The translations under genes were made by a program, and so were the position numbers. The notes under the pieces were generated by a model. It did not search any database. It was given only the letters and a program-made list of their open reading frames with translations, and was not told the origin of the DNA. DNA of 64,000 bases from Neoaquamicrobium sediminum. GTDB lineage: Bacteria > Pseudomonadota > Alphaproteobacteria > Rhizobiales > Rhizobiaceae. Of the stretch, positions 37,741 to 47,261 are shown piece by piece (position 1 is the stretch's first letter; every line of letters begins with the position of its first letter). Location of the stretch: positions 1,426,001-1,490,000 of the forward strand of contig NZ_JABETK010000002.1 in NCBI RefSeq assembly GCF_013240295.1. The letters run 5' to 3'.

Positions 37741-38706
37741 TCACATCGCGTCGGTGATGTCCGTCGTGTAGGCGCCTTCCGGCTCCTTCTCGATGATCTT
37801 CTGGTCGAGCAGCGCCTTGGCGGTGCGCTCGTAGGCTTCCGGGATCAGCTTCGCGTCCGGCGTGTCGATCAACTTGGCGACCTCGCTCATCATCCGCACC
37901 TGATGGTTCTCGTCCTGCCCGCCATTGTCCATGACGATGCCGCCAGCCTCTTCCGGATTGGCGATCGCGTATTCCCAGCCCTTCATCGAGGCGCGTACGA
38001 AGCGGACCATCTTGTCCTTGAACGCCTCGTCGGCGAGCTTGTCCTCAAGCACGTAGAGCCCGTCCTCGAGCAGGTCGTTGCCCATCTCGGTATAGTTGAA
38101 GACGGTCAGGTCCTCGGGCTTGTAGCCGGCGTCGATGAGCTGCCAGTACTCGTTGTAGGTCATCACCGAGATGCAGTCGGCCTGCTTCTGGATCAGCGGC
38201 TGCACATCGAAGGACTGCTTGAGCACGGTGACGCCACCTTCACCGCCTTCGGTCGAATAGCCGAGCTTGTTCATCCAGGCATAGAACGGATATTCGTTGC
38301 CGAAGAACCAGACGCCGAGCGTATGGCCGGGGAAGTCGGCTTCCGTCTTGATCGGGCCGTCGGCCGGGCAGACGAGCTGCATGCCCGCCTTCTTGTAGGG
38401 CTGGGCGATGTTGACCAGCGGCACGCCCTTCTCGCGGGCTGAAAGTGCAGCCGCCATCCACGTGACGATCACGTCGGCGCCGCCGCCGGCGATCACCTGC
38501 TCGGGCGCGATGTCCGGCCCGCCCGGCTTGATTGTGACGTCGAGGTCTTCTTCTTCGTAGAAGCCCTTGTCCAGCGCCACGAAATAGCCGGCGAACTGGG
38601 CCTGCGCGACCCACTTGAGCTGCAGTGTCACCGCGTCTGCAGCCCAGGCCTGCGCGGCTGCCAGCGACATCGCGCCGGCCATCATCGATACGAGATATTT
38701 CTTCAT
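37741..38706 (-). CDS. ABC transporter substrate-binding protein, NMT1/THI5-like, of the pyrimidine operon
   Basis: A 321-residue periplasmic protein with a signal peptide (MKKYLVSMMAGAMSLAAAQAWAAD). The mature part has LQLKWVAQAQFAGYFVALDKGFYEEEDLDVTIKPGGPDIAPEQVIAGGGADVIVTW, the NMT1/THI5-like core, and VWFFGNEYPFYAWMNKLGY. Proteins with this pattern bind pyrimidine or thiamine-precursor-like ligands in family members; with dihydropyrimidinase genes upstream, a pyrimidine or hydantoin ligand is inferred. It is the last gene of the operon, followed by a strong terminator. Confidence 0.87.
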   Translation of the reverse strand: MKKYLVSMMAGAMSLAAAQAWAADAVTLQLKWVAQAQFAGYFVALDKGFYEEEDLDVTIKPGGPDIAPEQVIAGGGADVIVTWMAAALSAREKGVPLVNIAQPYKKAGMQLVCPADGPIKTEADFPGHTLGVWFFGNEYPFYAWMNKLGYSTEGGEGGVTVLKQSFDVQPLIQKQADCISVMTYNEYWQLIDAGYKPEDLTVFNYTEMGNDLLEDGLYVLEDKLADEAFKDKMVRFVRASMKGWEYAIANPEEAGGIVMDNGGQDENHQVRMMSEVAKLIDTPDAKLIPEAYERTAKALLDQKIIEKEPEGAYTTDITDAM

Positions 38707-38728
38707 CTTTTTTACCCTCTGGATTGGC

Positions 38729-39883
38729 CTACCCACCACGGATAGACGGATGCCAAAACGTGACGGCTCTTTCTGCGAGAGCGATCACGCCATAAAAGAC
38801 GGAACCCGCGAGCGCCGCAACCGCGATTTCCGCCCAGACCATGTCGACATTCATGCGGCCCACCTCGGTCGAAATGCGGAACCCCATGCCCACGACAGGC
38901 GTGCCGAAGAACTCGGCAACGATGGCGCCGATCAGCGCCAGCGTCGAATTGATCTTGAGAGCGTTGAAAATGAATGGCATGGCCGCAGGCAGCCGCAGCT
39001 TGAACAGCGTCTGCCAGTAGCTCGACGCGTAGGTGCGCATCAGGTCGCGCTCCATGTGGCCGGCGGCCGTGAGCCCTGCAACCGTGTTCACCAGCATCGG
39101 GAAGAACGTCATCACCACGACGACGGCGGCCTTCGACTGCCAGTCGAAGCCGAACCACATCACCATGATCGGCGCGATGCCGATGATCGGCAGCGCCGAG
39201 ACCATGTTGCCGATGGGCAGCAGGCCGCGCCGCAGGAACAGGAAGCGGTCCGCCAGGATCGCGACGACGAAGCCCGCAGCACAGCCCATCGCATAGCCCG
39301 CGAAAACCGCCTTGAAGATCGTCTGGTTGACGTCCGCAGCAAGCACCGGCAGCGAATTGGCGATGCGCACGCCAATGGCCGATGGCGGCGGCAGGAGCAC
39401 GAACGGGACGTTGAAGGCGCGCACCAGCACTTCCCAGAGGAAGAGCAGCGTTAGGCTGAAAATTGCCGGAACGGCAAATTTTGCAAACGTTCCCCGCCAG
39501 CCGGTCCGATATTTTGGACCTGATAGCAGGTCATTCAAGAGCCAGGCTGCCAACGCGCAAGCGGCAACTGTAGTCCAATAGTTTCTAGGTGCCTCTTCAC
39601 CGTCAAAGCCTCGAAGAGAGCTAAGGCAGATCGGCACGTACGCGAGCAAAAAGAGGCCGACCCCCATCTCAACCGGCGGCAATGCCGTCCCCCGGTATCG
39701 CTGGACTAATACGAGGATAATGTAAGCCAGTAACGGCAAAATAAGTACCGATTGCCAGCCCGGCCCGGAAAGGTATGGAGGCTCCAACAGGGGATAAAAG
39801 AGCAGGGTTAATATTATGATCAGAAAGAGCAAAACCCGCTGGAAGGCGGTGTCCACAAGATTCATCTTGCGTGGAGTGCTCAT
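38729..39883 (-). CDS. ABC transporter permease with an unusual N-terminal membrane extension
   Basis: A 384-residue permease. Residues about 125-384 are an ordinary SsuC/TauC-type domain with FLWEVLVRAFNVPFVLLPPPSAIG and the EAA loop LMRTYASSYWQTLFKLRLPAAMPFIFNALK. Residues 1-124 add about four hydrophobic segments (VLLFLIIILTLLF, LILPLLAYIILVLV, VGLFLLAYVPICL, VAACALAAWLLNDLL), about 100 residues more than usual. The DNA for this extension is poorer in G+C (26 of 60 bases at 39781-39840) than its surroundings. It overlaps the second permease gene by ATGA. The extension may be an acquired module; its function is unknown. Confidence 0.85.
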   Translation of the reverse strand: MSTPRKMNLVDTAFQRVLLFLIIILTLLFYPLLEPPYLSGPGWQSVLILPLLAYIILVLVQRYRGTALPPVEMGVGLFLLAYVPICLSSLRGFDGEEAPRNYWTTVAACALAAWLLNDLLSGPKYRTGWRGTFAKFAVPAIFSLTLLFLWEVLVRAFNVPFVLLPPPSAIGVRIANSLPVLAADVNQTIFKAVFAGYAMGCAAGFVVAILADRFLFLRRGLLPIGNMVSALPIIGIAPIMVMWFGFDWQSKAAVVVVMTFFPMLVNTVAGLTAAGHMERDLMRTYASSYWQTLFKLRLPAAMPFIFNALKINSTLALIGAIVAEFFGTPVVGMGFRISTEVGRMNVDMVWAEIAVAALAGSVFYGVIALAERAVTFWHPSIRGG

Positions 39884-40758
39884 GACGGCCGAGCTCCCAT
39901 CGCACGCTCTACGCTCCGTCCAACTACATCCACGGTCATGACAAGCATGATTGCGACGAGCGATCCCGCAAGCAGTGCAGAAAACATGTCGATCGTCTGG
40001 CTGTAATAGGAGCCGTTGAGCAGCTTGGCGCCGATGCCGGCGACCGCGCCGGTAGGCAGTTCGCCGACAATGGCGCCGACGAGGCTGGCCGCGACCGCGA
40101 CCTTCATGGAGGCGAAGAGATAGGGCACCGAGGCTGGCAGCCTCAATTTCATCAAGCTCTGGAAACCGGACGCATTATAGGTGCGCATCAGGTCGAGATG
40201 CAGCATGTCGGGCGAGCGCAGGCCCTTCACCATGCCCACGGCCACGGGGAAGAACGACAGATAGGTCGAGATCAGCGCCTTGGGGATCAGCCCTGTAACA
40301 CCGATCGCCGCGAGCACCACGATGATCATCGGCGCCAGCGCCAGGATCGGGATCGTCTGCGAAGCGATGATCCAGGGCATCAACGAACGGTCGAGCGTCG
40401 CCACATGCACGATGCCGACGGCGATCGCGATGCCCAGCGCCGTGCCGAGCGCGAAACCCGCCAGCGTCGACGATAGCGTCACCCATGCATGGTAGACGAG
40501 GCTGCGCGCCGACGTGACCTTGCGCAGGAACGTGTTCTCGAAAAAGTTGACCGCTACCTGGTGCGGCGCCGGCAGTGTCGGCTTCGGCTGGGTCATCGTC
40601 TTGGCGACGAATTCCGAAAACGTCGGCGTCTCGCCTGCCCGCCGGTCCAGATCCCGCTGGAACGGCGCGTTCATGAGATACGCCCCGACATACCAGATCG
40701 CCACGATACCAAGCAGGATCGCGGTGACGGGAACGATCTTGTCGCGCAGGCGGTCCAT
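39880..40758 (-). CDS. ABC transporter permease of the pyrimidine operon
   Basis: A 292-residue permease of the SsuC/TauC family with six predicted helices and the EAA loop LMRTYNASGFQSLMKLRLPASVPYLFASMK. It probably forms a heterodimer with the extended permease whose gene overlaps its stop. The residues between helix 1 and 2 (FSEFVAKTMTQPKPTLPAPHQVAVNFFENTF) form a longer periplasmic loop than in SsuC. Upstream, a dispersed repeat of about 140 bases separates it from the ATPase gene. Confidence 0.9.
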   Translation of the reverse strand: MDRLRDKIVPVTAILLGIVAIWYVGAYLMNAPFQRDLDRRAGETPTFSEFVAKTMTQPKPTLPAPHQVAVNFFENTFLRKVTSARSLVYHAWVTLSSTLAGFALGTALGIAIAVGIVHVATLDRSLMPWIIASQTIPILALAPMIIVVLAAIGVTGLIPKALISTYLSFFPVAVGMVKGLRSPDMLHLDLMRTYNASGFQSLMKLRLPASVPYLFASMKVAVAASLVGAIVGELPTGAVAGIGAKLLNGSYYSQTIDMFSALLAGSLVAIMLVMTVDVVGRSVERAMGARPS

Positions 40759-40779
40759 TCAGATGCCCCCGGCACAAGC

Positions 40780-40920
40780 GCCCTTCCTCGCCCCCATGGA
40801 ATGGGGAGAGGTGGCTTGCGAAGCAAGCCGGAGAGGGGGAGCAACGGAAAACGGAGCCCCCTCTCCGCCTCGCGTTGCTCGGCACCTCTCCCCCACTTCG
40901 CGGGGGCGAGGAACCAGGGC
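40780..40920. repeat. Inverted repeat between ATPase and permease genes
   Basis: GCCCTTCCTCGCCCCC near 40780 pairs with GGGGGCGAGGAACCAGGGC ending near 40920, and GAGAGGTG near 40805 with CACCTCTC at 40883-40890, giving an imperfect long dyad with small internal hairpins. It does not belong to the other two repeat families in the window and lies inside an operon, so it may affect mRNA processing. Confidence 0.65.
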
Positions 40921-40933
40921 GGCAATGCCTCGC

Positions 40934-41758
40934 CTAATCCTCATAGGAATGCCCTGCCCTCAGCCCGTCGCGCACGCGGGCGGCGATTGCCAGGAATTCC
41001 GGCGTCTCGCGGATGTCGAGCGGGCGCTCTTTCGGCAGCGTCGAGTCGATCACGTCGGTTACGCGGCCCGGCCGCGGCGACATCACCACGATCTTGGTCG
41101 ACAGATAGACCGCCTCGGGAATCGAATGAGTGACGAAGCAGATCGTCTTGTTCGTGCGGTCCCACAACTGCAGGAGCTGCTCGTTGAGATGGTCGCGCAC
41201 GATCTCGTCGAGCGCACCGAAGGGTTCGTCCATCAAAAGCAGATCGGCATCGAAGGCCAGCGCGCGGGCGATCGAGGCGCGCTGCTGCATGCCGCCGGAA
41301 AGCTGCCACGGAAACTTCTTCTCGAAGCCGGTTAGATTGACGAGATCGAGCGTGCGCGCGATGCGTTGCGCGACCTCGGCCTTTGAGTAGCCCATGATCT
41401 CCAGAGGCAACGCCACGTTGCGCTCGATGGTGCGCCAGGGAAAAAGGCCGGCAGCCTGGAAGACATAGCCGTAGGCGCGCTGCCGCCGCGCCTCCTCCGG
41501 GCTCATGCCGTTGACGGTGATCCGCCCCGCTGTCGGCTGTTCGAGATCGGCAATCACGCGCAAGAACGTTGTCTTGCCGCAGCCCGACGGCCCGATAAAG
41601 GACACGAACTCGCCCTTGCCGATGGCGAGATCGACATTGGACAGGGCATGGACCGGCCCGTCGCCGGTTTCGAAAGTTAGCCCCAGGCCGGTCGCCTCGA
41701 TAACGGGGGCAGTTACGGTTGCGGTGGCTGGCTGTGTCGGGCTGGCGAGTGCGTTCAT
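40934..41758 (-). CDS. ABC transporter ATP-binding protein of the pyrimidine operon
   Basis: A 274-residue ATPase of the NitT/TauT group with Walker A GPSGCGKTT, Q loop FQAAGLFPW, signature LSGGMQQRASIARAL, Walker B LLLMDEPFGALD and H loop FVTHSIPEAVYL. The start is the Met at 41758 (MNALASPTQPATATV); the first 20 residues are a low-complexity lead. The gene lies 14 bases after the dihydropyrimidinase gene on the same strand, linking transport and hydrolysis. Confidence 0.92.
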   Translation of the reverse strand: MNALASPTQPATATVTAPVIEATGLGLTFETGDGPVHALSNVDLAIGKGEFVSFIGPSGCGKTTFLRVIADLEQPTAGRITVNGMSPEEARRQRAYGYVFQAAGLFPWRTIERNVALPLEIMGYSKAEVAQRIARTLDLVNLTGFEKKFPWQLSGGMQQRASIARALAFDADLLLMDEPFGALDEIVRDHLNEQLLQLWDRTNKTICFVTHSIPEAVYLSTKIVVMSPRPGRVTDVIDSTLPKERPLDIRETPEFLAIAARVRDGLRAGHSYED

Positions 41759-41772
41759 CGGCGATTGCGCTC

Positions 41773-43224
41773 TCACACCCCGGTCGCGGGAATGCCCGTC
41801 CGCTCGATCCTGCGGGGCGCAACGACTTCCTTCCACATCGACAGCGCCTTGTTGACCGCCATATGCGGCTCGCGGGCGACGAACTTCCCATGGCCGGGCT
41901 TGGCCTCGACCTTGCCATCGTTCACGGCAAGCTCGCCGCGCGTGAAGACGAAGCGCGGCAGACCCTTCACCTCGATGCCCTCGAATACGTTGTAGTCGAT
42001 CACCGACTGCTGGGATTTAGCCGAGATTGTCTTGGTCTTCTCCGGGTCCCACACGATGATGTCGGCGTCCGCCCCTTCAAGGATCGCACCCTTCCGCGGG
42101 TACATGTTGAGGATCTTCGCGATATTTGTCGAAGTCACCGCAACGAACTCGTTGGGCGTAAGCCGGCCGGTGTTGACACCCTTGGTCCACAGCACCGGCA
42201 GCCGGTCCTCGAGCCCGCCGGTACCGTTGGGGATCTTGGTGAAATCGCCGACGCCGAAGCGCTTCTGGTCGCTGGTAAACGCGCAATGGTCGGTCGCCAC
42301 CACCTGCAGCGAACCGGCAGAAAGCCCCGCCCACAGCGAATCCTGATGCTGCTTGTTGCGGAAAGGCGGGCTCATCACGCGGCGCGCGGCATGGTCCCAG
42401 TCCTTGTCGAAATACTCCGTCTCGTCGAGCACGAGATGCTGGATCAGCGGCTCGCCGAAGACGCGCATGCCTTTCTGGCGTGCGCGGCGGATGGCCTCGT
42501 GGCTCTGCTCGCAGGAGGTGTGCACGACATAGAGCGGCACGCCGGCCATATCGGCGATCATGATGGCGCGGTTGGTGGCCTCGCCCTCGACCTCGGGCGG
42601 GCGCGAATAGGCGTGGCCTTCAGGCCCGTTATTGCCCTCGGCCAGCAGCTTCTGCGAAAGCTGGGCCACCACGTCGCCGTTCTCGGCGTGGACGAGCGGC
42701 AGCGCGCCGAGCTCGGCGCAACGCTGGAACGACGAGAACATCTCGTCGTCGTCGACCATCAGCGCGCCCTTGTAGGCCATGAAGTGCTTGAACGACGTGA
42801 TGCCGCGCTTCACCACCTCCGGCATCTCGTTGAAGACCTGCTCGCCCCACCAGGTGATCGCCATGTGGAAAGAATAGTCGCAGGCAGCGCGCGTCGACTT
42901 GTTGTCCCACATCTGGATCGCTTCGAGCAGCGACTGGTCGGGCGACGGCAGGCAGAAATCCACCACCATTGTGGTGCCGCCCGAAAGCGCCGCGCGCGTG
43001 CCGCTCTCGAAATCGTCGGCGGAGTAAGTGCCCATGAAGGGCATCTCGAGATGGGTGTGCGGATCGATGCCGCCCGGCATCACGTAGCAGCCGGTGGCGT
43101 CGAATTCATGGTCGCCATGCAGGTCGTTGCCGATAGCGACGATCTTGCCGTCTTTCACCAGCACATCGGCCTTCCAGGTCCGGTCGGCGGTGACGATGGT
43201 TCCGTTTCTGATGACTTTTGTCAT
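41773..43224 (-). CDS. hydA: Dihydropyrimidinase (D-hydantoinase)
   Basis: This enzyme hydrolyses dihydrouracil/dihydrothymine to N-carbamoyl-beta-amino acids. The 483-residue amidohydrolase has the metal motif GGIDPHTHLEMPFMG, the carboxylated-Lys region in VKRGITSFKHFMAYKG, later His ligands in VHAENGDVV and YVVHTSCEQSHEAI, and the Asp in VVATDHCAF. Length and motifs fit dihydropyrimidinase well. GGGGAAC precedes the ATG. It is the second enzyme of the reductive pathway; PreTA at 53966-56648 supplies the first. Confidence 0.95.
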   Translation of the reverse strand: MTKVIRNGTIVTADRTWKADVLVKDGKIVAIGNDLHGDHEFDATGCYVMPGGIDPHTHLEMPFMGTYSADDFESGTRAALSGGTTMVVDFCLPSPDQSLLEAIQMWDNKSTRAACDYSFHMAITWWGEQVFNEMPEVVKRGITSFKHFMAYKGALMVDDDEMFSSFQRCAELGALPLVHAENGDVVAQLSQKLLAEGNNGPEGHAYSRPPEVEGEATNRAIMIADMAGVPLYVVHTSCEQSHEAIRRARQKGMRVFGEPLIQHLVLDETEYFDKDWDHAARRVMSPPFRNKQHQDSLWAGLSAGSLQVVATDHCAFTSDQKRFGVGDFTKIPNGTGGLEDRLPVLWTKGVNTGRLTPNEFVAVTSTNIAKILNMYPRKGAILEGADADIIVWDPEKTKTISAKSQQSVIDYNVFEGIEVKGLPRFVFTRGELAVNDGKVEAKPGHGKFVAREPHMAVNKALSMWKEVVAPRRIERTGIPATGV

Positions 43225-43272
43225 TCTGTCGTTCCCCTATTCCTAGCGCCACGAATGGCGATATCTGTCAGT

Positions 43273-43656
43273 TCATAGCTTAGCACCGAACGGATTGTTT
43301 GCCATGAACCCGGCACGTTCCTTGTTCACCTGATCGACCTTTTGGTCGAAGTCGCGGAGGATCGAATCCAGCCGCACCCAGTGGTCAGGATGTTCTCTCC
43401 AATACGATGCGGACAGGCGCTGACACGATGCCAGCAGGTCTCCCTCATACAAATCCCCGCTAGCCAAGATATCCAGCTCAAGGATATCCAGTGCACGCGG
43501 TAACAGCATGTCTATGGCTATACCCTGTCCAAGCAAGAGCCTCATCGTCTCGACAGTCTGATCTTTAAGCGGAAGAGCCAACGCAGCTTCGCACCTTTCG
43601 ATCAGCGGCGTTTTGAAAGGCGGCGCCGCATCGGTCCAACCTATCACCTGCTTCAA
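43273..43656 (-). CDS. CdiI-like immunity-protein family member inside the pyrimidine operon
   Basis: A 127-residue protein that matches from memory a contact-dependent-inhibition immunity family (CdiI_3-like): ERCEAALALPLKDQTVETMRLLLGQGIAIDMLLPRALDILE followed by SGDLYEGDLLASCQRLSASYWREHP. No toxin gene is adjacent. The start is taken as TTG at 43656 because AAGGGGAA lies just before it; a GTG two codons in is possible. The DNA at 43441-43560 is about 52% G+C, clearly below its neighbours, suggesting acquisition. It sits between the amidohydrolase (32-base gap) and hydA genes, on their strand. Function outside immunity is unknown. Confidence 0.6.
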   Translation of the reverse strand: MKQVIGWTDAAPPFKTPLIERCEAALALPLKDQTVETMRLLLGQGIAIDMLLPRALDILELDILASGDLYEGDLLASCQRLSASYWREHPDHWVRLDSILRDFDQKVDQVNKERAGFMANNPFGAKL

Positions 43657-43688
43657 GGGACGTTCCCCTTCGAACGTCAAGCCTGCGC

Positions 43689-44938
43689 TCACTCCACGAT
43701 CTCCGCCGTCTCGACCACCGCATGGAACAACACGTCGGCACCGGCCGCTGCCCATTCCTTGCTGATCGCCTCGGCCTCGTTGTGCGAAAGCCCGTCCACG
43801 CAGGGGCACATCACCATCGCCGTCGGCGCAACGCGGTTGATCCAGCAGGCGTCGTGGCCGGCGCCGGAGACGATGTCGCGATGGGAATAGCCGAGACGTT
43901 CGGCGGCATCGCGAATGGCTTTCACGCAGCCTTCATCGAAGGTGACGGGATCGAAGTGGCCGACGGCCTCGACCTCGAAGCCGATATCCAGCGCCTCGGC
44001 GATGGTAGCGATGCCGTCCTCGATGCGCGCACGCATCTCGTTCAGCACATTTTCGTTCGGCGAGCGGATGTCGATGGTGAACACCGTCTTGCCGGGTATC
44101 ACATTGCGCGAATTGGGATAGACCTCGACGTGGCCGATCGCGCCGACGGCGTCCGGCTGGTAGTCCATCGCCACCTCGTGCACCAGTTCGGTGACGCGCG
44201 CCATGCCGAGCCCGGCATTGCGGCGCTTCGGCATAGGCGTCGAACCGGTGTGCGCGTCCTTGCCGGTCAGCGTCACCTGCAGCCACCAGAGCCCCTGCCC
44301 GTGGGTGACGACGCCGATGTCGATATCTTCATCCTCGAGGATCGGCCCCTGCTCGATATGCAGCTCGAAGAATGCCTTCATCGGGCGGCCGCCGACGTCT
44401 TCGTCACCCTTCCAGCCGATGCGCTCCAGCTCGTCGCCGAAGCGCAGGCCCTTGGCGTCCTTGCGGTCGTATGCCCATTCGAGGTCGTGCTCGCCGGCAA
44501 AGACGCCTGACGCCAGCATGGCCGGCGCGAAGCGCGTGCCCTCTTCGTTGGTCCAGTTGGTGACGACGATCGGGTGCCTCGTCTTGATGCCGAGATCGTT
44601 GAGCGTGCGGATCACTTCCAGCCCGCCGAGCACGCCCAGCACGCCGTCATACTTGCCGCCGGTGGGCTGGGTGTCGAGATGCGAGCCGACATAGACCGGC
44701 GGCAGGTCCGGATCCGTTCCCTCGCGGCGGGCGAACATGGTGCCCATCTTGTCGACGCCGGTCGTCAGGCCGGCAGCGTCGCACCACTTCTTGAAGAGAT
44801 GGCGGCCTTCGCCGTCCTCGTCGGTCAGCGTCTGCCTGTTGTTGCCGCCGGCAACCCCGGCCCGATCTTCGCCATCTCCATCAGCGAATCCCACAGGCGG
44901 TCGGGGTTGATGCGCAGATTCTCGCCGGGTGCGGCCAT
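43689..44938 (-). pseudogene. Zn-dependent N-carbamoyl-beta-alanine amidohydrolase, one frameshift near the N-terminus
   Basis: The enzyme releases beta-alanine or beta-aminoisobutyrate, CO2 and ammonia from the carbamoyl product of dihydropyrimidinase. The 416-residue M20/M28-type protein has VYVGSHLDTQPTGGKYDGVLGVLGGLEVI (metal His and Asp), ELHIEQGPILEDEDIDIGVV, GKDAHTGSTPMPKRRNAG and GAGHDACWINRVAPTAMVMCPCVDGLSHNE. The natural start is ATG 44938 (MAAPGENLRINPDRLWDS), after which a C run at 44855-44858 is one base short and shifts the frame; the main part follows from AGGNNRQTLTDEDGEG. Allantoate amidohydrolase is the main alternative, less likely beside hydA. Confidence 0.88.
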
Positions 44939-45016
44939 CGGCAGTATTCCTCTCATTCGTCTTCATGTCACCGAGAGCCGGCGGTTCCCGTCGCCGGCCC
45001 TCGGATCTGGTCGCGG

Positions 45017-46344
45017 TCAGTCGACCATGGTCAGGACTTCGCGCACATGATCGATCAGCTCGTCGATCTGGCCCTTGGTGATGATAAGCGGCGGCGAAAG
45101 CGCGATGATGTCGCCGGTCGTGCGGATCAGCGCGCCGCGCTCGAAGGCCTTAACGAAGGCCTGGAAGGCGCGCTTGGTCGGCTGCCCGGCAATCGGCTGC
45201 AGCTCGATCGCGCCGACGAGACCGATATTGCGGATGTCGATGACATGCGGCGCATCCTTCAGCGAATGCAGCGCCTCCTCCCAATAGGGAGCGAGCTCCG
45301 CACCGCGCGTCAGCAGCCCCTCTTCCTTGTAGGTGTCGAGTGTCGCGATGGCCGCTGCCGAGGCGATCGGGTTTCCGGAATAGGTATAACCGTGGAAGAA
45401 CTCGATCAGATGCTCCGGCCCGTTCATGAACGCGTCATGGATTTCCTTCTTCACAAACACCGCGCCCATCGGGATTACGCCGTTGGAAACACCCTTCGCC
45501 GTAGTGATGATGTCGGGGATGACGCCGAAATAGTCGGCCGCGAACGGCGTTCCGAGGCGCCCGAAGCCCGTGATGACCTCATCGAAGATCAAGAGGATGC
45601 CGTGCTTGGTGCAAATGTCGCGCAGGCGCTGGAGATAGCCCTTCGGCGGGATGAGCACACCGGTGGAGCCAGCGACCGGCTCGACGATGACGGCCGCGAT
45701 GGTCGAGGCGTCGTGCAGCGTGACGATCCGCTCCAGCTCGTCGGCAAGGTCCGCGCCATGCTCCGGCTCGCCCTTGGTGAATGCGTTCTTGCCCGGCAGG
45801 TGGGTATGAGGCAGGTGGTCGACGCCCGTCAGCAGCGTGCCGAACATCTTGCGGTTGGTAACGATACCGCCGACAGAAATGCCGCCGAAATTGACGCCGT
45901 GATAGCCCCGCTCGCGGCCGATCAGGCGCGTTCGGCTGCCCTCGCCCTTCACCCGCTGGTAGGCCAGCGCGATCTTGAGCGCGGTATCGACGGATCGGAA
46001 CCGGAATTGGTGAAGAAGACATGGTCCATGCCCTCGGGCGCGACGTCCACCAGCCGGTTGGCCAGTTCGAAGACGATCGGGTGCCCCATCTGGAAGGCTG
46101 GCGCATAGTCGAGCTCGGCTGCCTGGCGCTGGATCGCCTCGGTGATCTTCGGCCGGCAGTGGCCGGCGTTCACGCACCACAGACCGGCAGTGCCGTCGAG
46201 GATTTTGCGCCCGTCGGAGGCGGTATAGTGCATGTCCTTCGCCGACACCAACATGCGCGGCGACTGCTTGAATTGGCGATTTGCCGTAAACGGCATCCAG
46301 AATGCGCTGAGGTCGTTCGGCGCGACGTTGAGCCTGTTGGACAT
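45017..46344 (-). pseudogene. Class III omega-aminotransferase (beta-alanine:pyruvate type), one frameshift
   Basis: It likely transaminates beta-alanine or beta-aminoisobutyrate from pyrimidine breakdown. The N-terminus reads from ATG 46344 (LSAFWMPFTANRQFKQSPRMLVSAKDMHY, GLWCVNAGHCRPKITEAI, FFTNSGS); the rest continues in the next frame (DTALKIALAYQRVKGEGSRTRLIGRERGYHGVNFGGISVGG, LLIFDEVITGFGRLGTPFAADYFGVIPDIITTAKGVSNGVIPMG, with the PLP Lys in TTAKG). The frame breaks at 45991-45995, one base short in GSES. Joined length is about 442 residues, as in omega-amino acid transaminases. It is the first gene of the operon and carries a RutR-like box upstream. Confidence 0.88.
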
Positions 46345-46424
46345 AACCAAGCCTTTCTTTCCTTTGAGCCCCTCGTTGTTCGGCCAACGCTTGGTTCTTC
46401 GGGCGCAGATATGCTACGCAAATT

Positions 46425-46440
46425 TTGACCGATTGGACAA
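46425..46440. promoter_or_regulatory. RutR-like operator upstream of the aminotransferase and rutR-like genes
   Basis: TTGACCGATTGGACAA agrees with the E. coli RutR consensus (TTGACCANNTGGTCAA) at 12 of 14 defined positions. It lies 80 bases before the aminotransferase start and 145 before the divergent regulator, so it could control both. A related site is at 56701. Confidence 0.65.
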
Positions 46441-46585
46441 ACGTTAGCACCGCCACATAGGCGGTCAAGGGATTACTAGCGCAAAGGCCGGCGCTTCCGC
46501 GCGCTCCACAGCTTCGGCGCAAGCTGGTCCAGACGATTGGTCCAGAAATCTGGCGCACTGCGCGCCGCGAGGGGAACGAAGGGCC

Positions 46586-47218
46586 ATGGAGGCGGTAAAG
46601 CCGAAACGCAGGACGCGCATCCAGACCGAGAAGCGCGAGATCATCCTGGAGGCAGCGCTGGAGGTATTTGCCCAGCACGGCTTCCGCGGCGCCACTATCG
46701 ATCAGATCGCCGAAGCCGCCGGCATGTCGAAGCCGAACCTCCTCTACTATTTCCGCTCCAAGGAAGACATCCATGTGACGCTGATGCAGCGCCTGCTTCA
46801 AACCTGGCTGGCGCCGCTGCGGGAACTCGACGACATCGACGACCCGATCACCGAGTTGCGCAGCTACATTCGCCGCAAGCTGGAGATGGCACGCGACTAC
46901 CCGCGCGAAAGCCGGCTGTTCGCCAATGAGATCCTGCAGGGCGCACCGCGCGTCATGCCGATGCTGGAAGGCGAATTGAAGGATTTGGTAGACGAGAAGG
47001 CCCAGATCATCCGCGGCTGGATGCGCGACGGCCGGATCGTGCGCACCGATCCGTGGCATCTGATATTCGCGATATGGGCGACCACGCAGCATTATGCTGA
47101 TTTCGACGTCCAGGTGCGCGCCGTGCTCGGACCGGATCGCGGCGCCGAAGGCCGCTTCGAGGATGCCGCGCGCTTCCTGGAACAGCTCTTCATCGAGGGA
47201 CTGAAGCCGAAAGGTTGA
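46586..47218 (+). CDS. rutR: RutR-like TetR-family regulator of pyrimidine catabolism
   Basis: A 210-residue TetR protein closely resembling RutR: RRTRIQTEKREIILEAALEVFAQHGFRGATIDQIAEAAGMSKPNLLYYFRSKEDIHVTLMQRLLQTWLAPLREL, then RKLEMARDYPRESRLFANEILQGAPRV and PWHLIFAIWATTQHYADFDVQVRAVLG. RutR represses pyrimidine genes and is released by uracil. Divergent orientation from the aminotransferase-hydA operon and a RutR-like box in the gap support the assignment. Confidence 0.9.
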   Translation: MEAVKPKRRTRIQTEKREIILEAALEVFAQHGFRGATIDQIAEAAGMSKPNLLYYFRSKEDIHVTLMQRLLQTWLAPLRELDDIDDPITELRSYIRRKLEMARDYPRESRLFANEILQGAPRVMPMLEGELKDLVDEKAQIIRGWMRDGRIVRTDPWHLIFAIWATTQHYADFDVQVRAVLGPDRGAEGRFEDAARFLEQLFIEGLKPKG

Positions 47219-47261
47219 GGGCGCGACGACGCCTTCCCGATGGAGCGGAAATACACTATAT

